Shown here: piece by piece, positions 16,001 to 25,043 of the stretch
How positions within the stretch are numbered: position 1 is the stretch's first letter
How the letters are laid out: each line of letters opens with the position of its first letter
Source of the DNA: Lachnospiraceae bacterium
GTDB taxonomy: Bacteria > Bacillota > Clostridia > Lachnospirales > Lachnospiraceae
DNA: 64,000 nucleotides
Direction: 5' to 3'
Assembly (NCBI GenBank): GCA_017619295.1
Contig: JAFZSQ010000033.1
Location: 1 to 64,000, forward strand
The notes under the pieces: generated by a model
What the model was told of the DNA's origin: nothing
Database searches by the model: none
What the model saw: the letters and a program-made list of their open reading frames with translations, nothing else
Made by a program: the position numbers and the translations under genes

Positions 16001-17531
16001 CGTCTCTTATATTCGTAACTTGTGTTATTCTATACGGAATGGGCACCTCAGGGTTTACGAAAGTTGAGAATCTGTCCGTAATTGCGCCGTTTTCAACCTT
16101 TACGGCACCAATTTCGATAATTCTGTTTTTCTCTGCAGAAAAGCCTGTGGTCTCTATGTCAAAAACCACATATCTCTCATCAAGGGTCTGTCCCTTGTCG
16201 TTATTGACTATGCCCTGAAGGTCGTCTACCACATAGGCCTCGACGCCGTAAATAATCTTAAAGAAGTCGTTCTTGTCAGGATTCTCTTCCCCTGCGGCGA
16301 TTCTCTTCTCCTTCTCCTTCTTCCACAAATCATCTCTGGTGTGAAGAGCATCAGGGAAGGCCTGAACAACACCGTGATCGGTAATGGCAATCGCCTTATG
16401 TCCCCAGGCGTAGGCCTGCTTAATGATATCCGAGGCCTCGGAGACGCCGTCCATGTCACTCATCTTGGTGTGGCAGTGAAGTTCTACCCTCTTCTTAGCG
16501 GATTTATCTTTTCTCTTCTCGGTAAAATCAGGGATCTCCTGAATTCCCTTTAGGGAGTTGATTGTAAGCTCGTGTGAGAACTTATCGATTAAGGCTTCTC
16601 CCTTAACCTTTACGAAAACTCCCGTCTTAACTCTGGAGCTGAATTCATCAATCTTATTACTTGGAATAAAGCATTTGCAGCTTATGGTATCCGTGAAATC
16701 GGTGACATCGAAAGAAACTATGTAAAGGTCGCCCTTTCTGGTCTCTCTGAGATCCACCGCTATAATCTTTCCTCTCACGGCCACAACGCCGATTTCGCCC
16801 TCGATATCAACGATTCTGGTGGCGTCTATATCCACATCCTTACCGTAAATTACATCGGGATTGGAAGAATAGGAAAGCTCTCTGTCTTTCTTCTTGGGAG
16901 CTTCCTTTTCAATAACTTTCTTTGCTGCGGGGGCTTTATTCTCCTCTTGCTTATCTCCATCCGAAACCGCCGCAGGGAACACCTTTTTAAAGGCTTCACC
17001 CGCATTACTTCTGTCGTCCTTTGTGGCAGGCAAATCAAACTTAACCTTAATGCTTACCTTAAGGCCACATCTGTCGCAGAAAATCTTCTCAAAGACGTCC
17101 TCTATATCACGTTTTCTCTCTCTGGATACAAAGTTATCCTCCACGGTAATCTCCATGAGATTCTCTGAAGGGAACTCAAACTTCGCATGTCTTATACAGT
17201 TAAAGAAAACATGACTGTATTCCTTGATTTCAAGAAAAATGCTTTCCCTGTACACATCAAAAAGCTTCTCAGGTGTGTACTGAGCGGAAAGCTTGAATTT
17301 CTCATAAATCTTTACGTCTATCTTGTTGTATCTGAAAAACTGGCTCTTAATCTTCTTCTCGACATCAAAAACAGCCTGCTTGGGAAGCAGGTGATTTGAT
17401 GACACATATACGTGTAAGTATTCCCTTGAAGCCGTGGTTGAAACTCTGTCAACCACAGTCTCTTCAAAAAGACTCCTTAACTCATCATTAAGTTCAAGCG
17501 TCGGGAACGCCTCGAAAAAAAGCTTACTCAT
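13092..17531 (-). CDS. polC: DNA polymerase III alpha subunit, Gram-positive type PolC
   Basis: The 1479-residue replicative polymerase of Firmicutes. Domains in order are an N-terminal region with an acidic/Lys-rich linker near 190-220, an OB fold (about 240-330), and a PHP domain starting VELHCHTKMSDMDG near 349. This is interrupted by the DEDDh 3'-5' exonuclease (about 453-620, VVFDIETTGFSAEKN, with VAHNAGFDTGF). The polymerase core follows, with GSRGSVGSSLVAFMAGITE and PDIDLNFSGEYQ carrying catalytic acidic residues, and a zinc-like Cys set (CAKCRYYDFD, CPVCGEP). Nesting of the exonuclease inside PHP is diagnostic of PolC. It lies 6 bases after ispG; the ATG at 17531 has AAGGATAGG upstream. 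Confidence 0.98.
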   Translation of the reverse strand: MSKLFFEAFPTLELNDELRSLFEETVVDRVSTTASREYLHVYVSSNHLLPKQAVFDVEKKIKSQFFRYNKIDVKIYEKFKLSAQYTPEKLFDVYRESIFLEIKEYSHVFFNCIRHAKFEFPSENLMEITVEDNFVSRERKRDIEDVFEKIFCDRCGLKVSIKVKFDLPATKDDRSNAGEAFKKVFPAAVSDGDKQEENKAPAAKKVIEKEAPKKKDRELSYSSNPDVIYGKDVDIDATRIVDIEGEIGVVAVRGKIIAVDLRETRKGDLYIVSFDVTDFTDTISCKCFIPSNKIDEFSSRVKTGVFVKVKGEALIDKFSHELTINSLKGIQEIPDFTEKRKDKSAKKRVELHCHTKMSDMDGVSEASDIIKQAYAWGHKAIAITDHGVVQAFPDALHTRDDLWKKEKEKRIAAGEENPDKNDFFKIIYGVEAYVVDDLQGIVNNDKGQTLDERYVVFDIETTGFSAEKNRIIEIGAVKVENGAITDRFSTFVNPEVPIPYRITQVTNIRDEMVLDAPTIEKVLPDFVKFCEGCILVAHNAGFDTGFIKVNCQRQGFPFDYTWVDTLGISRVLFPDHAKHTLDAVCKILGVSLEGHHRAVNDAEATAEIFVKLIKILKDQGITTLTALNEMAKLNPNAIKRLMPYHTILLAQNDVGRINMYTLVSESHLKYFFKVPRIPMSLLMKYREGILVGSACEAGELYRALIDERSEEEIARIVNLYDYLEIQPVGNNAFMIESERIESVNSIKDIQNINKRIVKLGEQFNKPVVATCDVHFLNPEDEIYRRIIMAGKGFDDADRQAPLYLHTTEEMLEEFQYLGSDKAEEVVITNTNLIADLIEPISPVRPDKCPPVIPDSDKTLTEICYNKAHDLYGETLPPIVEERLQKELNSIISNGFAVMYIIAQKLVWKSVEDGYLVGSRGSVGSSLVAFMAGITEVNSMPPHYRCAKCRYYDFDSDEVKAYAGNAGCDMPDKNCPVCGEPLIKDGFDIPFETFLGFKGDKEPDIDLNFSGEYQSKAHKYTEVIFGAGQTFRAGTIGTLADKTAYGYVKNYFEERGEPKRHCEINRLVLGCTGVRRSTGQHPGGIVVLPVGEDINSFTPVQHPANDMTTDIITTHFDYHSIDHNLLKLDILGHDDPTMIRMLQDITGIDPTKIPLDDKQVMSLFRSPEALGITPADIDGCPVGSLGIPEFGTEFVIQMLLDTKPKCFSDLIRISGLGHGTDVWLNNAQTLILEGTADISTCICCRDDIMLYLIRMGMDPSLSFTTMESVRKGKGLKPEMEKAMKDANVPDWYIWSCKQIKYMFPKAHAAAYVMMAWRIAYCKINYPLAYYASFFSIRAKAFSYEKMCQGRAHLEAVIRELKGKGDLITKAEEDSLKDMKIVQEMYARGFEFLPIDIFKAHSRNFQVMDGKIMPSLNSIDGLGEKAADAIMEAAKDGPFLSKDDFRDRTKVSKTAIDKMAELNLLGDIPETNQISLFDMFA

Positions 17532-17537
17532 TAAAAC

Positions 17538-18593
17538 CTATCCTTGCCAGTTCTCAAGTTCAAAGCGGAGTGTATTTAACAACTCTCCCTCGGGAACCTT
17601 CTTTATAATCTCTCCCTTCTTTATAAGGAGACCCTCGCCGATTCCTCCGGCGATTCCGATGTCGGCTTCCTTGGCCTCCCCGGGGCCGTTAACCGCACAT
17701 CCCATAACCGCAACCTTAATATCAAGGGGCATGTCCTTAACCATGTCCTCAACTTTGGTTGCAAGTCCGATTAAATCTATCTTTGTTCGTCCGCAGGTAG
17801 GGCATGAAACCACCTCGATTCCGCCCTTTCTAAGTCCCAGAGTTCTAAGTATAAGTCTGGCACTTCTAACCTCTTCCACAGGATCCGCAGACAGTGAAAC
17901 TCTAATGGTATCACCTATTCCCTGATTAAGAATCAAACCAAGTCCCAAGGCGGATTTAATGTTTCCGCTGTTAATGGTTCCTGACTCGGTAATTCCCACA
18001 TGAAGGGGATGATTAGTCTTCTCTGCCAATATCTCATGTGCCTTAACGCACATCATTACATCAGATGACTTGATGCTGATAACAAGATTGTCGTAGCCCA
18101 AATCCTCGATTATTCCAACCTTATCAAGGGCACTCTCAACGATTCCTTCAGCTGTTACGCCATGGTATTTCTCCACCAGCTCCTTCTCCAAAGAACCGCT
18201 GTTTACGCCTACTCTTATAGGGATATTTCTCTCCTTGGCCACCTTCACAACAGCCTCAACCTTTTCCCTGCTTCCGATATTACCTGGGTTGATTCGAATC
18301 TTATCTGCGCCGTTTTCCATGGCGGCGATGGCCATCTTGTAATCAAAATGAATATCTGCAACCAATGGAATATGAATCTGCTTCTTTATCTCCTTTAAAG
18401 CCTCAGCCGCCTCCAGAGTAGGCACTGTGCACCTTATAATCTCGCATCCGGCAGCTTCAAGCCTTAGAATCTGATCGACCGTGGCCTTAACATCCTCGGT
18501 CCTCGTGTTGGTCATTGACTGTATAAGAATCGGGTTTCCTCCGCCTATTACGCGGTCTCCGATTTGAACTTTTTTTGTGTTGTCTCTGTACAT
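17538..18593 (-). CDS. ispG: 4-hydroxy-3-methylbut-2-enyl diphosphate synthase
   Basis: A 351-residue Fe-S enzyme of the MEP isoprenoid pathway (IspG/GcpE). The N-terminal TIM barrel starts with QIGDRVIGGGNPILIQSMTN, and the C-terminal half holds the cluster ligands in VVSCPTCGRTKID and VAVMGCAVNGPGEAKEADIG. Length is that of the short bacterial type. It opens the ispG-polC-reductase operon behind a good promoter and a GGAGGT site. Another MEP gene, dxr, lies 3 kb away in a separate operon. Confidence 0.98.
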   Translation of the reverse strand: MYRDNTKKVQIGDRVIGGGNPILIQSMTNTRTEDVKATVDQILRLEAAGCEIIRCTVPTLEAAEALKEIKKQIHIPLVADIHFDYKMAIAAMENGADKIRINPGNIGSREKVEAVVKVAKERNIPIRVGVNSGSLEKELVEKYHGVTAEGIVESALDKVGIIEDLGYDNLVISIKSSDVMMCVKAHEILAEKTNHPLHVGITESGTINSGNIKSALGLGLILNQGIGDTIRVSLSADPVEEVRSARLILRTLGLRKGGIEVVSCPTCGRTKIDLIGLATKVEDMVKDMPLDIKVAVMGCAVNGPGEAKEADIGIAGGIGEGLLIKKGEIIKKVPEGELLNTLRFELENWQG

Positions 18594-18623
18594 TTCATAC
18601 CTCCGTATGTACCCTACTATTCC

Positions 18624-18652
18624 ATTCTATTTTCTTTTATGGTGTTTTTCAA
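18624..18652 (-). promoter_or_regulatory. Promoter of the ispG-polC operon
   Basis: On the minus strand TTGAAA (18647-18652) and TAGAAT (18624-18629) are separated by 17 bases, about 30 bases before the ispG ATG. Confidence 0.7.
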
Positions 18653-18679
18653 TGGTCAGATATTCACAAAAAGTTTTTG

Positions 18680-18708
18680 TTGACGAGATGGAAATTTCCC
18701 GCTACAAT
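18680..18708 (+). promoter_or_regulatory. Promoter of the phosphatase-kinase operon
   Basis: TTGACG (18680-18685) and TACAAT (18703-18708) are separated by 17 bases on the plus strand, giving a leader of about 95 bases before the phosphatase ATG. It is divergent from the ispG promoter. Confidence 0.8.
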
Positions 18709-18808
18709 GGAAACACTTGATGACTGTTCAAGTTAAATGCTTAATTCAAGCGTTTTTCCAGGGGTGACAATTTCAGAGAGGTTTACATTAGAGGTTTGCA
18801 GGTGATTT

Positions 18809-19510
18809 ATGCAAATCTTTAGTTCTTATGTAAGCGAAAAGGGAAAAGAGTCCAAGATTAATCAGGACTCTCTTTGTATTACCCAATTTATTACCCGCCG
18901 CAAGAGGGTCACTATGGCCATGGTATGCGACGGAATCGGAAGTTTCCCCCATTCAGAGGATGCATCCTGCTTCGTTACGGAGTGGATGGTCAACTGGATT
19001 TATCGTGACGGACTGAAAGCCATTCATAAATTCAAAGAGATGGGTTTCGTCCGAGCAGTTAAACGCGAATTCTACAGATGTCATCGGAAGTTCTCCGAGA
19101 TTACTCCACTGTCAAACGGAACCACCATTTCAATGTTAATAACCATAAATAAACGATTCTACGTCTTCTGGAGCGGAGATTGCAGGGTCTATACGCTGAA
19201 ATCCGGGAAGCCGAAGCTTTTGACCGACGATGATTCGGAATCCGGTGTTTTGAATGCCTGTTTTACCAATATAGGGTATCACGTGCCCCATCATAAAACA
19301 GGAAGGCTTAAGCACCACTCCGGTTTTCTTCTTTGTTCCGACGGATTCTACAGACGTCTGGACCCTGATCTTATCACAGCTCTTCTTAATCTTAATTCAA
19401 GCAAGAATCCCACAGAATTCAAAACAAGGCAGCTTAAAGAATGCGTCGACAGGAACTTTAAAAGGAACGAGGTCGACGATATGAGTGCCGTTTTATTAAA
19501 TTCAAAATAG
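18809..19510 (+). CDS. PP2C-family serine/threonine phosphatase
   Basis: A 233-residue PPM/PP2C phosphatase. Metal-binding and core motifs are present: INQDS near 17-21, MVCDGIGSF (Asp41), SNGTTIS near 102, WSGDCRVY near 121, LCSDGFYRR (Asp178) and VDDMSAV (Asp223/224) at the end. No membrane span or signal peptide is visible, so it is cytoplasmic. The start ATG has AGGTG just upstream. It is 12 bases before a membrane Ser/Thr kinase gene; such pairs normally work as opposing enzymes on the same substrates. Sequence is more diverged than the usual PrpC next to PrkC, and the typical rlmN/rsgA neighbours are absent. Confidence 0.9.
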   Translation: MQIFSSYVSEKGKESKINQDSLCITQFITRRKRVTMAMVCDGIGSFPHSEDASCFVTEWMVNWIYRDGLKAIHKFKEMGFVRAVKREFYRCHRKFSEITPLSNGTTISMLITINKRFYVFWSGDCRVYTLKSGKPKLLTDDDSESGVLNACFTNIGYHVPHHKTGRLKHHSGFLLCSDGFYRRLDPDLITALLNLNSSKNPTEFKTRQLKECVDRNFKRNEVDDMSAVLLNSK

Positions 19511-19522
19511 AAGGAGAAAAAT

Positions 19523-20545
19523 ATGGAAGAAAAAGCAAAAAACTACGTAATCCTGAACGAAATTGCCGAGGGAGGGCAAGGTATAGTCTACAAGGGATTG
19601 GACAAACGCCTGGGGAGGTTTGTGGCCATCAAGAGATTCTCAGTAACTGAAACCATGCCCAAGGAGAGAATTCTGGCAAATCTGGCGGAAGTAAAGAACT
19701 GCTTCCACCCTGCCCTTCCAATGATTTTGGACATCTACTCAGAGGGCGATGAAGTATACCTTGTTATGGAGTTTATTAAAGGTATGACCCTTACCGAATA
19801 TGTTGAACTTAACGGCCCTTTGTCGGTAGCTGATGCCATAAAAGTCACGGAGAAGGTCGGCGATGTACTGTCTTACCTCCATTCAAGAAAAAGCGGAATG
19901 ATCTACTCAGACCTTAAACCTGATAATGTATTAATAGATTCTGAAAAGAACATTCGCCTTATTGATACAGGAAGCATAATAAGCCTTAAGGAGATTAGGG
20001 AAAGAAAGACGATAGAAGGAAACCTGGCAAGCCCCGGTTTTACTTCCCCTGAACAGATGGAAGGAAAGGCCATAAGTCCAAGAAGCGACATCTTTTCCTT
20101 AGGCGCCCTCCTTCACTTCATGTTATCGGGAGAAGACCCCTCAAAGCCTCCTTACATAAGAAGGCATCTTAGAGAATGCAATAAATCTCTTCCCGGTTAC
20201 CTGGTTTCGGCTGTGGAGAAATGTCTTGAAAAGGATGATAATAAACGATTTCCCACAGTGGAGTCCTTCATTGAGAAATTAAAAAACCCGAGAAGGAATT
20301 ACATTCCAATTATCCCGGGTTTATCATCTCCATATAAGCAGGAAAAGCTCATATTCGTAAGCAGCGGAAAGCGCGTCGGCGCTTTGGCGCTCCTGACAAT
20401 TATTTTAATTACATGCGTTATGTTTTCTGCCAAGGCCCTTATGTCCAAGGCTAACGAGCCCCTCACCAAAAGTGTAAGGGTCCATGAGCTGGAAGCAACC
20501 GATCAGGCCGGTAACAGAATAATCATAGGCACATTAAAACGCTGA
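19523..20545 (+). CDS. Membrane Ser/Thr protein kinase, non-RD type, no PASTA domains
   Basis: A 340-residue eukaryotic-type kinase. The Gly loop is EGGQGIVYKG, Lys37 is in VAIKRF, and the catalytic loop is MIYSDLKPDN (Asp130), where the Arg before the catalytic Asp is Ser. The magnesium motif is DTG (148-150) instead of DFG. TSPEQ and SDIFSLG match the activation-segment end and helix F. A single membrane span (about 286-304) follows, with a short external tail of about 36 residues and no PASTA repeats. The changes suggest activity not controlled by activation-loop phosphorylation, though Lys, both Asp and the Asn remain, so catalysis is plausible. It pairs with the phosphatase just upstream. 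Confidence 0.9.
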   Translation: MEEKAKNYVILNEIAEGGQGIVYKGLDKRLGRFVAIKRFSVTETMPKERILANLAEVKNCFHPALPMILDIYSEGDEVYLVMEFIKGMTLTEYVELNGPLSVADAIKVTEKVGDVLSYLHSRKSGMIYSDLKPDNVLIDSEKNIRLIDTGSIISLKEIRERKTIEGNLASPGFTSPEQMEGKAISPRSDIFSLGALLHFMLSGEDPSKPPYIRRHLRECNKSLPGYLVSAVEKCLEKDDNKRFPTVESFIEKLKNPRRNYIPIIPGLSSPYKQEKLIFVSSGKRVGALALLTIILITCVMFSAKALMSKANEPLTKSVRVHELEATDQAGNRIIIGTLKR

Positions 20546-20554
20546 TTAATTGTA

Positions 20555-21643
20555 TTATCTAAAGAGCTTAGTAATATCGTTGAAGAAAACAAGGGCTGCA
20601 AGAATCAATAAAAGAATCATTCCCGCAACGTGAACCATTCCCTCTTTCTCGGGAGGAACAGGTTTGCCTCTTACAAGTTCAATTAAAAGGAATACCAGTC
20701 TTCCGCCATCCAGTGCCGGCAGAGGAAGAAGGTTAATAATTCCAAGGTTCACAGACAGAAGCATAACAAGATACATCATGTTCATTAAAACTGTGGTGGC
20801 ACCATATTCCTTGGTGTTCTCATAGGTGTCTCCAACAACTTCCGCTACTCCTAAAGGTCCTGCAACATCATCCTTGCCGGTCTTTCCGGTGAAGAGTCCT
20901 CCAAGAGCAGAATAGGTTGAAGAAATGGCATAATGCATCTCATAAAGGCCGTACTTGACACTGTCAACAATGCCGTCTGCCTTAACATACTCTCCGCCCG
21001 ATAATCCAAACAGATATCTTCCTTCAGCCTCGGAATAAGCAGGTGTAACCATGGTTTTGAAGGTTTCTCCGTTTCTCTCATATACAAACTCTACACTTTC
21101 TCCACGGTTCATAACCGAGCGAATAAGAATGTCGTTGTAAAGATAGATTCTGTGTCCGTCTACCTTCTTAATGACATCTCCCGCCATAATGCCTGCAGCT
21201 TCACATCCGCCGCCCTCTGACACACTTTGAACCAAAGGAAGAACCGTGTAGGTATTGCTCACAACTACCAGTGCAAAAATAAGTCCCAAGAGGAAATTAA
21301 AGAAGGGGCCTGCAAGCACAGTGCCGATTCTGGCCCAGACACTTGCTTTATTGAAAGCTCCCTCGCTTAAACCATCTCCGCCTTCGGGATCATTCTGCCT
21401 TAATTCCTTCATCTCCTCGGGGGTCAGATCTGTGCCTTCAAATCTGCAGGCACCTCCCAGGGGAAGAAGGCGTAAGGTATATTCTGTTCCGTTCTTTGTA
21501 AAACCGCAAAGCTTGGGGCCAAATCCCACTGCAAATTCAACTACGTGGATTCCGTTGGCTTTTGCAATAAGGAAATGACCAAATTCATGGGATATGACAA
21601 TCAATCCCATTATCAACACAAAAAATAAAATAGTAACGCCCAT
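20555..21643 (-). CDS. rseP: RIP site-2 metalloprotease RseP
   Basis: A 362-residue membrane zinc protease that cuts substrates within the membrane (RseP/RasP). The zinc motif is ISHEFGHFLIAKANG near residue 19, a PDZ domain lies in the middle (about 130-215), and the second active-site motif is NLLPLPALDGGRL near the C-terminus. Several membrane spans are evident. It follows dxr and cdsA, the standard Firmicute order, and is probably the last gene of the envelope operon. It converges with the kinase gene with only 9 bases between stops and no obvious terminator. The start at 21643 has a weak ribosome-binding site and may depend on coupling to dxr. Confidence 0.95.
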   Translation of the reverse strand: MGVTILFFVLIMGLIVISHEFGHFLIAKANGIHVVEFAVGFGPKLCGFTKNGTEYTLRLLPLGGACRFEGTDLTPEEMKELRQNDPEGGDGLSEGAFNKASVWARIGTVLAGPFFNFLLGLIFALVVVSNTYTVLPLVQSVSEGGGCEAAGIMAGDVIKKVDGHRIYLYNDILIRSVMNRGESVEFVYERNGETFKTMVTPAYSEAEGRYLFGLSGGEYVKADGIVDSVKYGLYEMHYAISSTYSALGGLFTGKTGKDDVAGPLGVAEVVGDTYENTKEYGATTVLMNMMYLVMLLSVNLGIINLLPLPALDGGRLVFLLIELVRGKPVPPEKEGMVHVAGMILLLILAALVFFNDITKLFR

Positions 21644-21653
21644 AACTGACTGA

Positions 21654-22799
21654 TTAAACCTCTGAATCTATATAATCATAGATATCTTTTTCAACCTCAA
21701 GGATTTGCTCCACTGTAGGGTTTGCAATAACCTTGTGGTGATTCATGCACTTCTCGATAATTTCGCCGATTTGAAGGAACTTGATTTCCTTTCTGATGAA
21801 CATGGCATTTGCACGCTCATTGGCTGCATTAAACACGGTAGGCATACTTCCGCCAATCTTTGCAGCCTCCAATCCCAGAGCAAGCCCTTTAAAGGTATCT
21901 GTATCCGGCTTTTCGAAGGTGATGGATGCCAGCTTAAAGAAATCAACTCTGTTGCCTTCCATAGGCATTCTGTCGGGATAGAAAAGCGCATACTGTATAG
22001 GCAGCTTCATATCCGGAACACCCATCTGAGCAATGATTCCGCCATCTATAAACTGAACTGCCGAATGAATAATACTCTGAGGATGAATAATAACCTGAAT
22101 CTGATCCAAAGACACATCAAAAAGCCATCTGGCTTCCATAACTTCCAACGCCTTATTTACCAGGGAAGCTGAATCCACGGTGATTTTCTGTCCCATGGAC
22201 CAGTTTGGATGTTTAAGAGCATCCGCAACAGTCTTATCCCTAAGCTGCTCGGTTGTCATTCCTCTGAAAGGACCGCCTGATGCCGTAAGAAGAATCTTGT
22301 CTATCTTATCCTTAGGTTCATTCTTTAATGATTGAAAAATCGCACTGTGCTCACTGTCTACAGGAAGGATGGAAACACCCATTTCTTTGGCCAGGGGCAT
22401 AATGATATGTCCCGCGCAAACCAAAGTTTCCTTGTTTGCAAGTGCAATTGTCTTTCCTGCTTTAATAGCAGCGATGGTGGGTCTGATTCCAATCATTCCC
22501 ACTATGGCAGTTACAAAGATATCCATTGAGGGAAGTACAGCCATTTCAAGCATGCCTTCCATACCACCGAGAACCCTTACGTCCAGGTCTGCTACTCTGG
22601 CACGCAAGTCCCTTGCAGCCTCAAGGCTTCCCATTACTGCAAGCTCGGGATTAAACTGTCTTATCTGCTTCTCCATCAGTTCGACATTGGTTCCCGCGGA
22701 AAGTGCAACAACCTTTAGCTCCTCAGGAAAAGCCTTAACTATATCAAGTGTCTGGGTACCGATTGATCCGGTGGAACCCAAAATACCGATTTTCTTCAT
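21654..22799 (-). CDS. dxr: 1-deoxy-D-xylulose 5-phosphate reductoisomerase
   Basis: The 381-residue NADPH-dependent enzyme of the MEP pathway that makes 2-C-methyl-D-erythritol 4-phosphate. The NADPH loop GILGSTGSIGTQTL opens the protein, ALANKETLVCAG and PVDSEHSAIFQSL mark the substrate and metal site, and LTASGGPFRG and HPNWSMGQKITVDSASL are conserved. Length is typical. It lies between cdsA and rseP. Confidence 0.98.
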   Translation of the reverse strand: MKKIGILGSTGSIGTQTLDIVKAFPEELKVVALSAGTNVELMEKQIRQFNPELAVMGSLEAARDLRARVADLDVRVLGGMEGMLEMAVLPSMDIFVTAIVGMIGIRPTIAAIKAGKTIALANKETLVCAGHIIMPLAKEMGVSILPVDSEHSAIFQSLKNEPKDKIDKILLTASGGPFRGMTTEQLRDKTVADALKHPNWSMGQKITVDSASLVNKALEVMEARWLFDVSLDQIQVIIHPQSIIHSAVQFIDGGIIAQMGVPDMKLPIQYALFYPDRMPMEGNRVDFFKLASITFEKPDTDTFKGLALGLEAAKIGGSMPTVFNAANERANAMFIRKEIKFLQIGEIIEKCMNHHKVIANPTVEQILEVEKDIYDYIDSEV

Positions 22800-22816
22800 C
22801 TAAAATCGCCTCTGTT

Positions 22817-23659
22817 CTACCAGCTGATTGCTGTAAAATCCAAATCCATAAAGAGAATGGAAAGGTAATAAATAATGGGAGCGGTAACGATAATACTGTC
22901 CACTCTGTCCATTATTCCGCCATGTCCGGGAATTATGGTGCCGTAATCCTTTATATTATAGTTACGCTTGATTCCCGATGCAGCCAGGTCGCCAATCTGA
23001 CCGATGATACTTGAAAGGCCGCATATAATGGCAAGAATCCACCACATATTTGTGCTGTGATATACATTGGCTCCCAAGAACCATCCGTAGATTCCGCCAC
23101 CAAGAGCTCCTCCGATAATTCCGCCGATACTTCCTTCGATAGACTTCTTGGGGCTCAGCTTCGGTGCAAGTTTGTGCTTTCCAATGGCAGAGCCTATGAA
23201 ATAAGCAAATGTATCATTTAACGCGGAGCAGATAAGTACAAGCCAGATAAGGTACTGTCCGTTCTCCAAAGCTCTTATTCTGTAAACATATGAGAAAAGG
23301 AAAGGTCCGTACATAACACAGAAGAATGCTCTCATCATCTGTGAAGCGTCGTAGGTAGGGAATTTTACCACATAAATTATGAGTAAAAACATCAAAAAGA
23401 TAGTGGACCAAAGTCCAAGACCTATTCCAACGTAATCCAAATAAATGAAGGCATACATCACCACAATGGAAACATATGCTGCACTCTCAAATGCATTTGT
23501 GGGAGTTCCCTTTACATGAAGGCCCGTAGCTCTGGATAATTCAAAGAAGGCGATGAGAGCCATTGCAGTCATGAGTCCGATAAGCCAAAGGCCACCTAAA
23601 ACCATACATGTTCCGGCCACCAGTGTGAGTATTGTTCCGCTGATGATTCTGGTTTTCAT
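22817..23659 (-). CDS. cdsA: Phosphatidate cytidylyltransferase
   Basis: A 280-residue integral membrane enzyme that makes CDP-diacylglycerol for phospholipid synthesis. It has about eight hydrophobic segments and the C-terminal CdsA signature around [12 protein letters not shown] and [20 protein letters not shown]. Length is normal. Its ribosome-binding site GGAGGGC overlaps the end of uppS, consistent with coupled translation. Confidence 0.97.
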   Translation of the reverse strand: MKTRIISGTILTLVAGTCMVLGGLWLIGLMTAMALIAFFELSRATGLHVKGTPTNAFESAAYVSIVVMYAFIYLDYVGIGLGLWSTIFLMFLLIIYVVKFPTYDASQMMRAFFCVMYGPFLFSYVYRIRALENGQYLIWLVLICSALNDTFAYFIGSAIGKHKLAPKLSPKKSIEGSIGGIIGGALGGGIYGWFLGANVYHSTNMWWILAIICGLSSIIGQIGDLAASGIKRNYNIKDYGTIIPGHGGIMDRVDSIIVTAPIIYYLSILFMDLDFTAISW

Positions 23660-23661
23660 TA

Positions 23662-24381
23662 TCAGCCCTCCTCCTTAATTCCGCCAAACTTGCGGTTTCT
23701 TTTTCCATAGGCTTCTATAGCCCTGTCAAGCTCGGCTTCGTTGAAGTCCGGCCATGCTAAAGGTGAGAAGTAAAACTCACTGTATGCCAACTGCCACAAA
23801 AGGAAATTGGAAATTCTTTGCTCGTTACAGGTCCTGATAAGTAAATCAGGATCCGGCATTTTATATGTATCAAGGCTGTCGCTTATGGTATCTTCCGTAA
23901 TGTCTTCGGGATTTAAGGTTCCCTCTTTCACCTTACCGGCGATATCCTTAACAGCTCTTCTGATTTCATCTCTTCCGCCATAATTGATGGCAATCTGAAA
24001 GTGAAGGCCCGTGTTATTCTTTGTAGCCTCTTCGAGATCATCGATGCTCTTTCTGATATCCGGAGCAAGTCTTGTCTTATCTCCCAGAACTCTAACGCAC
24101 ATATTGTTTTTGGATGCACGTTTAATACAGTTCTTCATATAGTTTCGAAGAAGACCCATAAGGGCGTCCACTTCGTCATTTGGTCTATTCCAATTCTCTG
24201 TTGAGAAAGCATATACCGTGAAATAGTGAATACCCTTATTCCAAACTATCTCACACATATCTTCAACAACTTTTGCGCCCTGAACATGTCCATAGTTTCT
24301 TGGCATGCCCTTGGCCTTAGCCCATCTTCCGTTTCCGTCAAGGATTATAGCAAGATGGTAAGGGACTTTTCGTTCCTCCAT
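23662..24381 (-). CDS. uppS: Undecaprenyl diphosphate synthase
   Basis: A 239-residue cis-prenyltransferase that makes the lipid carrier for peptidoglycan and other wall polymers. The N-terminal motif [20 protein letters not shown] holds the catalytic Asp, [11 protein letters not shown] is conserved, and the C-terminal block [19 protein letters not shown] and [10 protein letters not shown] completes the family. Cys replaces Gly in the usual RTGGE/RTSGE stretch, a small deviation. The ATG follows GGGAGG. Isoprenoid precursors come from the MEP pathway, two of whose genes are in this window. Confidence 0.97.
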   Translation of the reverse strand: MEERKVPYHLAIILDGNGRWAKAKGMPRNYGHVQGAKVVEDMCEIVWNKGIHYFTVYAFSTENWNRPNDEVDALMGLLRNYMKNCIKRASKNNMCVRVLGDKTRLAPDIRKSIDDLEEATKNNTGLHFQIAINYGGRDEIRRAVKDIAGKVKEGTLNPEDITEDTISDSLDTYKMPDPDLLIRTCNEQRISNFLLWQLAYSEFYFSPLAWPDFNEAELDRAIEAYGKRNRKFGGIKEEG

Positions 24382-24421
24382 TATTTACCTCCCAAAAAAA
24401 TCATAGGATTAGAACACTTAA

Positions 24422-24456
24422 GGGACATAGAAACCGAAAACCGATTTCTAAGTCCC
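24422..24456 (-). other. Intergenic hairpin between frr and uppS
   Basis: Positions 24422-24436 pair with 24442-24456 in a 15-bp stem with one mismatch and one G-U pair. There is no T-run after it on the minus strand, so it is not a classical terminator. It may be an mRNA processing or stability element in the operon. Confidence 0.5.
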
Positions 24457-24469
24457 TCTTAATTCTGTA

Positions 24470-25024
24470 CTATACAGTAAGGATCTCTTTTGATTTGGAT
24501 TCAATCAAAGCATCTACATCTTTGATGAACTTATCTGTAATCTTCTGAAGCTGATCCTCAAGCTGTTTGATCTGGTCTTCTGAGATATCCTCAGCTTTAG
24601 AGAGTTTCTTAAAGGCATCGTTTCCGTCTCTTCTGACATTACGGATAGCAACCTTGCCGTCCTCACCTTTCTTCTTAACCTCTTTAACCAGTTCTTTACG
24701 TCTCTCTTCAGTAAGCTCAGGGAATACAAGTCTGATTACGGCACCATCGTTTGAAGGAGTAATTCCTACATCGGATGCCATAATAGCCTTCTCAATTTCC
24801 TTGATAAGGCTCTTCTCCCAGGGAGCAATCTGGATGATTCTGGGTTCGGGAACTGAAATGTTTCCTACCTGCTGTAAAGGTGTAGGTGTTCCGTAGTAAT
24901 CAACCCTTATTTTGTCCAATACATGGGGATTGGCACGTCCTGCTCTGATTGACTGATAATCGGTTGCAAGGAAGTCATATGCCTTCTGCATCTTCTCTTC
25001 GTAAACTTTTACTCTGTCATCCAT
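24470..25024 (-). CDS. frr: Ribosome recycling factor
   Basis: A 184-residue RRF, which with EF-G splits the post-termination ribosome. The family core is clear: MQKAYDFLATDYQSIRAGRANP, VDYYGTPTPLQQVGNISVPEPR and the helical C-terminus with LTEERRKELVKEVKKKGED. Length is standard. It is 20 bases downstream of pyrH, the conserved pyrH-frr-uppS-cdsA order. Confidence 0.98.
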   Translation of the reverse strand: MDDRVKVYEEKMQKAYDFLATDYQSIRAGRANPHVLDKIRVDYYGTPTPLQQVGNISVPEPRIIQIAPWEKSLIKEIEKAIMASDVGITPSNDGAVIRLVFPELTEERRKELVKEVKKKGEDGKVAIRNVRRDGNDAFKKLSKAEDISEDQIKQLEDQLQKITDKFIKDVDALIESKSKEILTV

Positions 25025-25043
25025 TATTTTATTCCTCCCAAAA

